Below are positions 15,929 through 22,822 of a stretch of DNA of 64,000 bases, one piece after another (positions within the stretch are counted from its first letter, which is position 1; every line of letters starts with the position of its first letter). Position numbers and translations under genes: made by a program. The stretch is from Phenylobacterium sp. (GTDB lineage Bacteria > Pseudomonadota > Alphaproteobacteria > Caulobacterales > Caulobacteraceae): contig NZ_JAUYAF010000020.1 of assembly GCF_030693625.1 (NCBI RefSeq), positions 39,094 to 103,093 on the forward strand, in the 5' to 3' direction. The notes under the pieces were generated by a model. It saw nothing but the letters and a program-made list of their open reading frames with translations. It searched no databases and had not been told where the DNA came from.

Positions 15929-17633
15929 CTGATTGGTCCTCAGGCTTCACTGTATTTTCGAGACCGGGGGTCGGGAAGACGAGCCGGACCGTCACGCCGC
16001 CGGTTTCATTGCGCACCAACTCGGTCCGACCGCGCAGCTGACGGGCGAAGGCGGTCATCAGGGTCCTGCCCACGCCGGACGCCGTAAGCACGTCATTGCT
16101 GGACTGCCCGTCGTCGCTGATATCCAGCTCCGCCTCGTCGCCACGCACCTTGAAAGTGACCGTCAGCGTGCCGCCCCGGCCCGCGAAGGCGTGCTTCTGG
16201 GCGTTGGTGATCGCCTCGACGGCGAACAGGGCGAGCGGCGCCAGCCTGTCGGGGTCGATCACCAGGGCGTCCACATGTATCTCGGTCTTCACCGGGCCCC
16301 CATGCAGGGCCTCGGCGGAGATGAGCTGGCCGGTCAGCTCCTCCAGGAAGGGCCGCAGATCGACCTTCTTCAGGTCCGGGCCCTGATACAGAGCGCGATA
16401 GATAAGGGCGAGGGCGGTGATCCTCTGGCGGGTGTCGGACATGGCCGCCCGGGCGGCGGGGTCGGTGAGGGCGCGCTGCTGCATGTTGAGCAGCGAGGAG
16501 ATGACCTGCAGGTTGTTCTTCACCCGGTGATGGATCTCGCGCATCAGCGCGTCCTTCTGGGCCAGGTTGTCGCGCAGGGTGGCGTCGCGCCCGACGATGG
16601 CGTCGGCCATCTGCTCCAGGGTTTCGGCCAGGTCGCGGATTTCCGGCGGTGCCTGTTCGGCCTGGACCGGACGCACCGTCAGGCGGCCCCGGGCATAGAG
16701 CGCCGCGATCCTCTGCAGATAAGCGATCCAGCGGATCACCACCCGCTCGGTCACCACCAGCACCGCCAGCAGGGCCAGAACGAAGGCCAGGATTGGGAAG
16801 AGCAGGCCGGTCAGGGGGTTGAGCCGCGCCCAGGAGAACAGGCCCTGGGCCCTGGCCGAGAGGATCACATAGAGGTCGTCCCCCACCAGCGGCGCGGCGG
16901 AGTAGACCCGGCGCTGGCCGCGGCGATCCTCGGCGTACCAGACCACCGAGCCCTTGGCGTCGGCGCGGGCGCGCCAGTCGCGCGGCAAGGCGGGAAACGC
17001 CTCGCGGTCGGTGAGGTTCATGTAGTCGCCCTGCCCATCGGCAAGGGCCACCTCGGCCTCGTCGGGCAGGGAACGGTCGGCCAGGCGCGGGGCCAGGCTC
17101 TGCAGGGAGATCACCGCCACCAGGGCGCCGTCAAAGCCGACCTTGGGATCGGTGGAGCGGACCGCCGCCAACAGCACCGGTTCGCGGCCATAGATGGCGC
17201 CGGGATCGCGGGTGACCACCAGGTTGTCGCCCTCGGCGAGCTGCCGGAACCAGGGGCGCTCGGCGCGGGCAGGGTCGCTGGGAACATCATGAGCGGCGCA
17301 GGCGACCCGGCCGCGCCGGTCGAAACGGATCAGGTTTGAATAGCCGGGGATGCGCTGGGTCACCTCGGCCAGGCGCTGGGCGCACTGGAGGCCGACGGAA
17401 GCCGGCGCCAAGGTTTCCAGCAGGATGTCAGCGGCCTCCATCCGGGCCCGCGCCGTGGCGGCGCTGCGCTCGGCCGAGGCGGCGAGGTTCTGGCGGACGA
17501 TCTCGCCCTCTCGACGGAAGGCCATGGAGGACTGGATCGCGCCGAGGATCAGCACCGGCAACAGGGCCGCGGCCAGCGCGGCGGTAAGGCGCACCCGGAT
17601 CGTCGACAGAGAACCCCAGGGGGATGTGATCAT
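15909..17633 (-). CDS. phyK: Sensor histidine kinase PhyK (HisKA_2 family)
   Basis: 574 aa. TM1 at residues about 13-35, an extracytoplasmic sensor region (36-280), TM2 near 285-310 (LLFPILAFVLALLAVLVV), HAMP-like linker, then HisKA_2 with phospho-His in MREIHHRVKNNLQVISSLL and a HATPase domain (EAITNAQKHAFAGRGG, GVGRTLMTAFARQL). Position behind ecfG and kinase type match Caulobacter PhyK, the kinase/phosphatase acting on PhyR. ecfG ends 14 bp upstream, so nepR-ecfG-phyK is probably one operon. Confidence 0.88.
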   Translation of the reverse strand: MITSPWGSLSTIRVRLTAALAAALLPVLILGAIQSSMAFRREGEIVRQNLAASAERSAATARARMEAADILLETLAPASVGLQCAQRLAEVTQRIPGYSNLIRFDRRGRVACAAHDVPSDPARAERPWFRQLAEGDNLVVTRDPGAIYGREPVLLAAVRSTDPKVGFDGALVAVISLQSLAPRLADRSLPDEAEVALADGQGDYMNLTDREAFPALPRDWRARADAKGSVVWYAEDRRGQRRVYSAAPLVGDDLYVILSARAQGLFSWARLNPLTGLLFPILAFVLALLAVLVVTERVVIRWIAYLQRIAALYARGRLTVRPVQAEQAPPEIRDLAETLEQMADAIVGRDATLRDNLAQKDALMREIHHRVKNNLQVISSLLNMQQRALTDPAARAAMSDTRQRITALALIYRALYQGPDLKKVDLRPFLEELTGQLISAEALHGGPVKTEIHVDALVIDPDRLAPLALFAVEAITNAQKHAFAGRGGTLTVTFKVRGDEAELDISDDGQSSNDVLTASGVGRTLMTAFARQLRGRTELVRNETGGVTVRLVFPTPGLENTVKPEDQSGNQAAA

Positions 17634-17647
17634 GTCTTGCCCGTCGC

Positions 17648-18253
17648 CTAGCGGGCGCTAGAGAGGCGCTCCGCATCCGCCAGGATGGAGCGCATCGCGT
17701 CGCCGGCGGCTCCACCATCACGATCATAGGCCCCGTCGTCGAGGATCGCGTGCAGGGCGCGCCGCGCGCGGCTGACCCGGCTCTTCACGGTGCCGACCGC
17801 GCAGTTGCAGATTTCGGCTGCCTCCTCATAGGCGAAGCCTCCAGCGCCCACCAGCACCAGGGCTTCACGCTGCTCTGCCGGCAGCATGGCCAGCGACAGG
17901 CGCAATTCGTCCAGGGCGACGGGCGCCTCGGGGTCGTCCACCGCCACCAGGGTCCGCTCGGCGGCTTCCTGGTCGAGCTGGCTTTGCCGCCAGGACCGAC
18001 GCTTCTCCGAATAGAACTGGTTGCGCAGGATCATGAAGGTCCAGGCCTTCATGTTGGTGCCCATCTGGAAGCTGTTGCGCGCGTCCCAGGCCTTCATCAT
18101 GGCGTCCTGCGCCAGATCGTCCGCGCCGGCCGGTTCTCCGGCCAGGGTCCGTGCGAAGGCGCGCAGGTGGGGGATCAGTTTGACGAGTTCGCGCTTGAAC
18201 GCCTCGTCATCCGCAGCCGAGCGGTTGGCGTTCTTGGAATCGTCCCCGGCCAT
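17648..18253 (-). CDS. ecfG: General stress response sigma factor EcfG (SigT)
   Basis: 201 aa ECF sigma factor (EcfG group). Sigma2: LIPHLRAFARTLAGEPAGADDLAQDAMMKAW and NMKAWTFMILRNQFYSEKRR; sigma4: LPAEQREALVLVGAGGFAYEEAAEICNCAVGTVKSRVSRAR. Together with nepR and phyR alongside, the identity is secure. Role: directs RNA polymerase to GGAAC-N16/17-CGTT promoters when freed from NepR. The ATG overlaps the nepR stop (TAATG). Confidence 0.95.
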   Translation of the reverse strand: MAGDDSKNANRSAADDEAFKRELVKLIPHLRAFARTLAGEPAGADDLAQDAMMKAWDARNSFQMGTNMKAWTFMILRNQFYSEKRRSWRQSQLDQEAAERTLVAVDDPEAPVALDELRLSLAMLPAEQREALVLVGAGGFAYEEAAEICNCAVGTVKSRVSRARRALHAILDDGAYDRDGGAAGDAMRSILADAERLSSAR

Positions 18254-18441
18254 TAGCCGTTCTCCGAAGAACGCTTGTCAGCCTTGCGGAGGATATCCAG
18301 GAATTCGTCGGGGACCGGCTCGTTGACGACCTCGTCAAACATCTGGCGCAGACGCGCGCCAATGGCCTGCTGCCGAAGTCGGGCTTCGTCGAGAACCGCG
18401 GAGACTTTCCGCGGGTCCACATTGGATGCTGGTTCGATCAT
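18253..18441 (-). CDS. nepR: Anti-sigma factor NepR
   Basis: 62 aa from ATG at 18441 with GAGG just upstream; longer starts would run into the promoter region. Core RLRQMFDEVVNEPVPDEFLDIL is the NepR signature that wraps EcfG and, alternatively, the sigma-like domain of PhyR. First gene of the nepR-ecfG-phyK operon, transcribed from an EcfG-type promoter at 18575-18550. Confidence 0.95.
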   Translation of the reverse strand: MIEPASNVDPRKVSAVLDEARLRQQAIGARLRQMFDEVVNEPVPDEFLDILRKADKRSSENG

Positions 18442-18549
18442 GTCCTCGGCGCCCCGCTTGCGCGGCGCTTGCCCCCTCGATTGGTCATCGTCGCCCGTCA
18501 ACGCCCCGCTCCGGTTCCGGTTCCCATGATCGCGCTCTAGGATGGACAA

Positions 18550-18575
18550 AACGCACGCCTTAGGGAACCGGTTCC
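18550..18575 (-). promoter_or_regulatory. EcfG-type promoter for nepR-ecfG-phyK
   Basis: Minus strand GGAAC (18575-18571), 17-nt spacer, CGTT (18553-18550). Its -35 is one half of the palindrome GGAACCGGTTCC at 18564-18575, shared with the phyR promoter. Predicts autoregulation of the sigma operon with a leader of about 100 nt. Confidence 0.8.
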
Positions 18576-18588
18576 CCACAGCGACGTT
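18564..18588 (+). promoter_or_regulatory. EcfG-type promoter for phyR
   Basis: Plus strand GGAAC (18564-18568), 16-nt spacer, CGTT (18585-18588), about 78 nt before the phyR start codon. Shares the palindromic -35 with the divergent nepR promoter. Confidence 0.8.
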
Positions 18589-18665
18589 TCCGGCGCTATG
18601 CTGAGCGCTATCGGGCGGGTTATCCCGACGTGGTCGCGTGTTCCTAAAACGGGGAGGGTAAAACC

Positions 18666-19460
18666 TTGAGTCTGCTAGCCCGACTGGCGCCGCATCTTCC
18701 TTATGTGCGCCGCTATGCCCGCGCCCTCACCGGCGATCAAACCACCGGTGATCACTATGTCCGTGTCGCGCTGGAGGCCCTGGCGGCTGGCGAGAGGGTC
18801 CTCGAGGCCAATCTCACGCCGCGGGTGGCGCTCTACCACGTCTTCCACGCCATCTGGCTGAGCACGGGCGCCAAGCTTGAGCCCCGCGATGGCGGTGTCA
18901 CGAGCGACGACGCCAGTGGCCGGCTGATGCGGATCGCGCCCCGGTCGCGCCAGGCCTTCCTGCTGACCGCTCTTGAGGGCTTTACGCCGTCGGAGGCCGC
19001 ACAGATCCTGGGCGCCGACTTCGCCGAGGTGGAGGGACTGATCGGCGAGGCGCAAGCTGAGATCGACGCCGAATTGGCCACCGACGTCCTGATCATCGAG
19101 GATGAACCGGTGATCGCCGCGGACATTGAGGCCCTGGTCACCGAACTGGGCCACACCGTGGTGGATATCGCCGCAACCCGAACCGAGGCGGTCGACGCGG
19201 TCAATCGCAAGGTCCCGGGCTTGGTGCTGGCCGACATCCAGCTGGCCGACGGCTCCTCCGGGATCGACGCCGTGAAGGACATCCTGGCCCGCTACGATGT
19301 GCCGGTGATCTTCATCACCGCCTTCCCGGAACGCCTGCTGACCGGTGAGCGCCCCGAGCCCACCTTCCTGATCACCAAACCTTTCCAGCCCGAAACGGTG
19401 AAGGCGGCGATCGGCCAGGCCTTGTTCTTCCATCCCCGGAACGCCAAGCAAGCCGCCTGA
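18666..19460 (+). CDS. phyR: General stress response anti-anti-sigma regulator PhyR
   Basis: 264 aa from a TTG with GGGGAGGG about 8 nt upstream; the start MSLLARLAPHLPYVRRYARALTG is as I recall for Caulobacter PhyR. Residues 1-130 are the EcfG-like decoy domain; residues about 140-255 the receiver: DVLIIEDEPVIA, phospho-Asp in LVLADIQLADGSSG, ITAFPE and TKPFQPETVK. Known mechanism: phosphorylation by PhyK exposes the sigma-like domain, which binds NepR and frees EcfG. Confidence 0.95.
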   Translation: MSLLARLAPHLPYVRRYARALTGDQTTGDHYVRVALEALAAGERVLEANLTPRVALYHVFHAIWLSTGAKLEPRDGGVTSDDASGRLMRIAPRSRQAFLLTALEGFTPSEAAQILGADFAEVEGLIGEAQAEIDAELATDVLIIEDEPVIAADIEALVTELGHTVVDIAATRTEAVDAVNRKVPGLVLADIQLADGSSGIDAVKDILARYDVPVIFITAFPERLLTGERPEPTFLITKPFQPETVKAAIGQALFFHPRNAKQAA

Positions 19461-19481
19461 TCTTCGAGCCATGGCTTGAAC

Positions 19482-19506
19482 GGAACGCCGGCCTCGCGCC
19501 GGCGTT
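19482..19506 (+). promoter_or_regulatory. EcfG-type promoter for DUF1328 gene, superimposed on phyR terminator
   Basis: GGAAC (19482-19486), 16-nt spacer, CGTT (19503-19506), exact consensus, 53 nt before the ATG at 19559. The same bases form the phyR terminator hairpin. Confidence 0.6.
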
Positions 19507-19512
19507 TTCGTT
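19484..19512 (+). terminator. phyR intrinsic terminator
   Basis: Perfect 9-bp stem AACGCCGGC / GCCGGCGTT (19484-19492 and 19498-19506), 5-nt loop, followed by TTCGTT. The arms coincide with the -35 and -10 of the EcfG-type promoter described above. Confidence 0.7.
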
Positions 19513-19558
19513 GTCAGGCCGCCGCGTCGGGCGGGGCCATGGTTCCGGAGTCGATTTC

Positions 19559-19732
19559 ATGCTGGGCTGGTCCTTGACCTTCGCCGTCCTCGCCATCGTG
19601 GCGGGCCTCCTGGGCTTCATGGGCCTTGCGGGCCTCGCCGCCACCGTGGCCAAGGTGCTGTTCGTCATCTTCCTGGTGCTGCTGGTGGGCAGCTTTGTCA
19701 TCCGCGCGGTGCGGGGGCAGTCGGTCCTCTGA
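19559..19732 (+). CDS. DUF1328 small membrane protein (YtjA family)
   Basis: 57 aa: MLGWSLTFAVLAIVAGLLGFMGLAGLAATVAKVLFVIFLVLLVGSF..., two transmembrane helices, the DUF1328 pattern. ATG at 19559 has GGAG at 19547-19550. Function unknown; family genes are often stress-induced. Preceded by an EcfG-type promoter. A close paralogue lies at 23668-23838. Confidence 0.85.
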   Translation: MLGWSLTFAVLAIVAGLLGFMGLAGLAATVAKVLFVIFLVLLVGSFVIRAVRGQSVL

Positions 19733-19752
19733 TCCACCGACATCGAGATATG

Positions 19753-19781
19753 AAAACGGCCGCCCAGTGGGCGGCCGTTTT
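19753..19781. terminator. Bidirectional intrinsic terminator
   Basis: Perfect 13-bp stem AAAACGGCCGCCC / GGGCGGCCGTTTT with loop AGT, between converging genes ending at 19732 and 19802. A-tract and T-tract at both sides allow use in both directions. Confidence 0.88.
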
Positions 19782-19801
19782 GCATTGTAGGTGCGAGAGC
19801 C

Positions 19802-20068
19802 TTATCGCGGGGCGTCGGGCGACGTCTGCTGGGTGTTCTCGGCCGGCGCTCCGGCGTCAAAGATCTGAGCATCGGCCGGCTGGCGCGCATTGTTGACCTC
19901 GGTGGAGGCGAGGTTGTCGGCCTGCCAGGTCCAGGCGCCGAACAGAGCCATGGCGGCAAGGGCGGTGGAGACCAGCAGCACCCAGAAGACATGACGACCA
20001 AAACGGCCCTGGCGGGCGCGAGTGGCGTTGAGGACGGGGTGGTCGGAATTGCGGGAGAGGACGGCCAT
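19802..20068 (-). CDS. Small single-pass membrane protein, GSR cluster
   Basis: 88 aa: polar N-terminus, one helix (VFWVLLVSTALAAMALFGAWTW) and a polar tail ending QQTSPDAPR. AAGGAG precedes the ATG. No family recognised. Second gene of a two-gene unit with 20089-20292, 20 bp downstream of it; both are probably expressed from the EcfG-type promoter at 20362-20338. Confidence 0.65.
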   Translation of the reverse strand: MAVLSRNSDHPVLNATRARQGRFGRHVFWVLLVSTALAAMALFGAWTWQADNLASTEVNNARQPADAQIFDAGAPAENTQQTSPDAPR

Positions 20069-20088
20069 GGGGGTGGCTCCTTAGTTAC

Positions 20089-20292
20089 CTAGTTCGGGAA
20101 ATAGCTGAATGGACCGGGGGGAACCGGGCCTGCGGCGTCGCGTGCGCTGAGCTGGCCGATCAGGCCGCCGGCGAAGGCGACCCCCAAGACCACCGCAATG
20201 GCGGCGGTGCGGCGGCGCGTCTGGCGCTGGCGCGGGCTCGGCGCGGTGAAATTGACCACTCCGCTGGTGGGCGCATCAAAGGCGCGGATCAT
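20089..20292 (-). CDS. Small membrane protein, GSR cluster
   Basis: 67 aa from ATG at 20292: MIRAFDAPTSGVVNF, a basic stretch RQRQTRRR, one helix (TAAIAVVLGVAFAGGLIGQL), tail ending FSYFPN. Unknown family. An exact EcfG-type promoter ends 46 nt upstream of the start. Confidence 0.65.
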   Translation of the reverse strand: MIRAFDAPTSGVVNFTAPSPRQRQTRRRTAAIAVVLGVAFAGGLIGQLSARDAAGPVPPGPFSYFPN

Positions 20293-20337
20293 GGGGGACC
20301 CCCGAGTTCGACGCGAGCCGGACGCCCGCATCTTGCT

Positions 20338-20362
20338 AACGCCACAGCCCTGCTGCTGTTCC
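20338..20362 (-). promoter_or_regulatory. EcfG-type promoter for two small membrane protein genes
   Basis: Minus strand GGAAC (20362-20358), 16-nt spacer, CGTT (20341-20338); exact consensus, start codon at 20292. Confidence 0.8.
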
Positions 20363-20438
20363 CGCTCATCGACGGTTCAGGTGGGTTGCGGCAAGATGAG
20401 TCGCAATGAGGTCGCGGCCTCCCCATCTATTGAGCATC

Positions 20439-20765
20439 ATGATCAAGCCCAGGTACGTTCTCGCCGCCGGCCTCGCCGCCGGTCTCATGTTCGCCTTCGC
20501 CAACCTCGCCTCTGCGCAGGGCGCGGCCCTGGAAGGTCGCGAAGTCCGCGCCTCCGATGGCGCGGTGGTGGGGACGATCGCCAAGGTGATCGCCGGCGCC
20601 GACGGACGCCCGCTGCAGGTCCTGGTTCAGCCGAAGGGCGCACGCCCGACCGGCCCGCGCAGCCTGCCCTACAAGGCCCTGAGCGCGGACGGCGATCGCT
20701 TTGTCATCCCGCTCAGCAAGGCGGAGTTCGACTCCATGCCGGCGGTGAATCTGGCGGTGAAATAA
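20439..20765 (+). CDS. Secreted PRC-barrel-like protein
   Basis: 108 aa from the ATG at 20439 (a 119-aa form from 20406 is possible). Signal peptide (YVLAAGLAAGLMFAFANLASA) then one compact domain: LEGREVRASDGAVVGTIAKVIAGADGRPLQVLVQP, which has the PRC-barrel strand pattern. Periplasmic. I see no EcfG-type promoter in front of it on this strand. Confidence 0.6.
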   Translation: MIKPRYVLAAGLAAGLMFAFANLASAQGAALEGREVRASDGAVVGTIAKVIAGADGRPLQVLVQPKGARPTGPRSLPYKALSADGDRFVIPLSKAEFDSMPAVNLAVK

Positions 20766-20789
20766 ATTCTGAAAAACCCTCGCAAAACG

Positions 20790-20814
20790 GGAACAAAGGA
20801 TTTTGCGGTGTGTT
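20790..20814 (+). promoter_or_regulatory. EcfG-type promoter for the small RNA
   Basis: GGAAC (20790-20794), 16-nt spacer, TGTT (20811-20814). One deviation (T for C in CGTT) from consensus. The predicted start is at about 20820, exactly where the structured RNA begins. Confidence 0.65.
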
Positions 20815-20819
20815 TGATA

Positions 20820-20942
20820 TTTGCGAAGGCGGCGACGCCCCCCCCGACTTGAGGCCGGCGCACACGCCGGTCTGCCGCCTTCGCACCCCATTCTCGACGT
20901 GCACACCTTCAAGGCGGCTCCCCCCAGAGCCGCCCTTTCTTT
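20820..20942 (+). ncRNA. gsrN: Candidate GsrN small RNA of the general stress response
   Basis: A non-coding stretch with strong designed-looking structure. A perfect 12-bp stem (20822-20833 with 20874-20885) encloses a run of eight C (20838-20845) and a CCGGCG-CACA-CGCCGG hairpin (20855-20870). A terminator hairpin GGCGGCT / AGCCGCC (20913-20934) with a C6 loop and a CTTTCTTT tail ends it. Length about 120 nt. An EcfG-type promoter precedes it. Caulobacter GsrN is, as I recall, a roughly 100-nt sigma-T-dependent sRNA with a C-rich recognition loop and an intrinsic terminator, often syntenic with the GSR locus. Orthology is inference. Confidence 0.6.
20913..20942 (+). terminator. Terminator of the small RNA
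   Basis: Stem GGCGGCT / AGCCGCC (20913-20919 and 20928-20934), loop CCCCCCAG, then CTTTCTTT. Confidence 0.8.
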
Positions 20943-20955
20943 GCGCCCTGCCGGC

Positions 20956-21414
20956 CTAGTTGCGCGGGGTCGAGAGCTTGAGAGTAACGTCGGCGCGACG
21001 GCGCAGGGGCCGATTGTCGCCGCCGGTGGTGGTGGAGCCGGCCTGACCCGCGGCGCTCAGATCCAATTCGGCGGCGGGCAGGCCGCTGGCGGCCAGCGCC
21101 TGGGTGACGGAAGACGCCCTCTGCCTGGAGAGTTCCAGGTTGGCGGCCGGAGCGCCGGCGGCGTCGGCCAGGCCCATGACCAGAACCTTGTCCACCTGAC
21201 AGCCCTTGGCCTGATCGGCGGCGGCGCGCAGGACGGCGCGGCCTTCCTTGGTGACCTCAGCGGAGTCAGGCTCGAAGTAAATCTCCGCCGTCACGTCGGC
21301 GCAACTCGCCTCGCGCGTGACGATGCGGTCGCGGGCGCTGGTCATTGTCGTGCAGCCGGCCCCCAGGACCGACACCACCAGAACCGCCGCACCAAGTCCA
21401 CGAACCATCGTCAT
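20956..21414 (-). CDS. OmpA-family lipoprotein
   Basis: 152 aa. Lipoprotein signal ending LGAGC, then an OmpA C-terminal-like domain: AEIYFEPDSAEVTKEGRAVLRAAADQAK, MGLADAAGAPAANLELSRQRASSVTQALAASGLP, RRRADVTLKL. The order matches peptidoglycan-binding OmpA domains, with the second consensus Asp/Arg region (LSxxRAxxV) intact. It converges on the small RNA. ATG at 21414; 21408 is an alternative. Confidence 0.8.
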   Translation of the reverse strand: MTMVRGLGAAVLVVSVLGAGCTTMTSARDRIVTREASCADVTAEIYFEPDSAEVTKEGRAVLRAAADQAKGCQVDKVLVMGLADAAGAPAANLELSRQRASSVTQALAASGLPAAELDLSAAGQAGSTTTGGDNRPLRRRADVTLKLSTPRN

Positions 21415-21481
21415 CAGCCACACCTTCTTGGAACAGGCCGCCACCATAGCCCAGCGCCGCGGCATAGCCATCCACAGCAGC

Positions 21482-21506
21482 AACGCCTGGCGACGCTCCG
21501 CGTTCG
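21482..21506 (-). promoter_or_regulatory. Weak EcfG-type promoter candidate for the OmpA-like lipoprotein
   Basis: Minus strand CGAAC (21506-21502), 16-nt spacer, CGTT (21485-21482): one mismatch in the -35. Lies 68 nt before the ATG at 21414. Confidence 0.3.
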
Positions 21507-21520
21507 ACGCCGTCGCAAGG

Positions 21521-21545
21521 GGAACCCCCAACAGCCTCCACCGTT
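21521..21545 (+). promoter_or_regulatory. EcfG-type promoter for the 104-aa membrane protein
   Basis: GGAAC (21521-21525), 16-nt spacer, CGTT (21542-21545); exact consensus, 35 nt before the ATG at 21580. Confidence 0.8.
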
Positions 21546-21579
21546 TCGTGAGTCCAACAAGCGACCGGAGACCACGATC

Positions 21580-21894
21580 ATGCTGTGGAAGCGCCGCAAC
21601 ACTTCGCCCGACGCCCTGACGCACGAAGAGCAGGAGGTTCGCGACGCCGGTGAGCGTGGCCGCCGTGACGAGCGCAAGGCGCGCAAGCGTCACCCGATCA
21701 TGATGACCCTGACCTTCGCCGCCGCCCTTGTGGGCGGCCTGGTGCTGGCCCCGGCCGTCATGGAAGGGTCCTTCGCCCGCAGGGGCGGAATCGTCGATCA
21801 TGGCTTGGCCCTGGCCACCAATCATGCTCAGCCCGTGGTCATGGACGCCGCTCGTGACCTGAAGGCCAAGACCTTCCGCCAGACGGAAAGCTGA
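21580..21894 (+). CDS. Small membrane protein, GSR cluster
   Basis: 104 aa from the ATG at 21580 (GGAG at 21567-21570). Charged N-terminus (HEEQEVRDAGERGRRDERKARKRH), one helix (MMTLTFAAALVGGLVLAPAV) and a polar C-terminal half. No family recognised. An exact EcfG-type promoter precedes it, and the lipid kinase gene starts 7 bp after its stop, so both may respond to stress. Confidence 0.7.
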   Translation: MLWKRRNTSPDALTHEEQEVRDAGERGRRDERKARKRHPIMMTLTFAAALVGGLVLAPAVMEGSFARRGGIVDHGLALATNHAQPVVMDAARDLKAKTFRQTES

Positions 21895-21901
21895 GCTCCG
21901 C

Positions 21902-22822
21902 ATGGGGGCCACGATCCGCAGCATCGAACTGATCGCCAACACCGCCTCGGGCAGTGTCGGAGCCGCAGCGCCTGACGAGGCGCGTGCCCTGCTGGCCGAG
22001 TTCGGCGGCAAGGCCAATGTGTGCGTGCCCGAGGGCGGCGACCTGGCGGGCTGCCTGCAGGCCGCCATCGACCGGGCCCCCGACCTGCTGGTGATCCTGG
22101 CCGGTGACGGCACCGCGCGCGCCGCGGCCGAGCTTTGCGGCATGGACGGACCGATGATCGCGCCCTTGCCGGGCGGGACCATGAATATGCTGCCCAAGGC
22201 GGTCTATGGGACCACCGACTGGAAGGCCGCCCTGCGCGACACCCTTGAACAGGGCGAGGAACGCACGATCGGCGGTGGCGTGGTGGACGGTCGCCTGTTC
22301 CTGGTGGCGGCCATCCTTGGCTCCGGAGCCTTGCTGGCGCCCGCCCGCGAGGCGGTGCGCGAGGGTCGCCCGGTGATCGCCTTCCACCGGGCCCGGCGAG
22401 CGTGGCGCCGGGCCTTTTCCGGCCGCCTGCGCTACAGCCTCGACGGCGCGACGCGCGGCAAGGCCGAGGCCATGACCTTCATGTGCCCCATCGCCTCGCG
22501 CGCTCTGAATGACGACGACCAGTTCCTGGAGGCCGCGGCGCTCGATCCCACCGGCGTGGCCGAGGCGCTGCGCATCGGGCTGCATAGCGTGATGGGCGAT
22601 TGGCGCGACGATCCCGCGGTCGAGGCCGTGGCCTGCCGGCACGCCCGGGTCTGGGCTTCGAGCGGCATACCGGCCGTGCTGGACGGGGAGCCCGCGCGTC
22701 TGAAGGCCAGCGTCCAGGTGAGCTGGAAAAGCGCGGTCACGCGGGTACTGGCTCCGCCCAAGCAAGACCACGCCGAGGCCGGCGGAGATGTGCCCAAAGA
22801 GACGGTCAAGGCGGCGAGCTGA
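21902..22822 (+). CDS. Diacylglycerol kinase-family lipid kinase
   Basis: 306 aa. NTASGSVG near the start, the catalytic-core motif VILAGDGTARAAAEL (GGDGT-type, first Gly replaced by Ala) and APLPGGTMNMLPK are those of DAGK/sphingosine/YegS-like kinases. The C-terminal beta-sandwich carries LDGEPARLKA, the family's DGE motif. Likely phosphorylates a membrane lipid. Cotranscription with the preceding stress gene and overlap with the phosphoesterase gene (TGATG) suggest a three-gene unit. Confidence 0.8.
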   Translation: MGATIRSIELIANTASGSVGAAAPDEARALLAEFGGKANVCVPEGGDLAGCLQAAIDRAPDLLVILAGDGTARAAAELCGMDGPMIAPLPGGTMNMLPKAVYGTTDWKAALRDTLEQGEERTIGGGVVDGRLFLVAAILGSGALLAPAREAVREGRPVIAFHRARRAWRRAFSGRLRYSLDGATRGKAEAMTFMCPIASRALNDDDQFLEAAALDPTGVAEALRIGLHSVMGDWRDDPAVEAVACRHARVWASSGIPAVLDGEPARLKASVQVSWKSAVTRVLAPPKQDHAEAGGDVPKETVKAAS

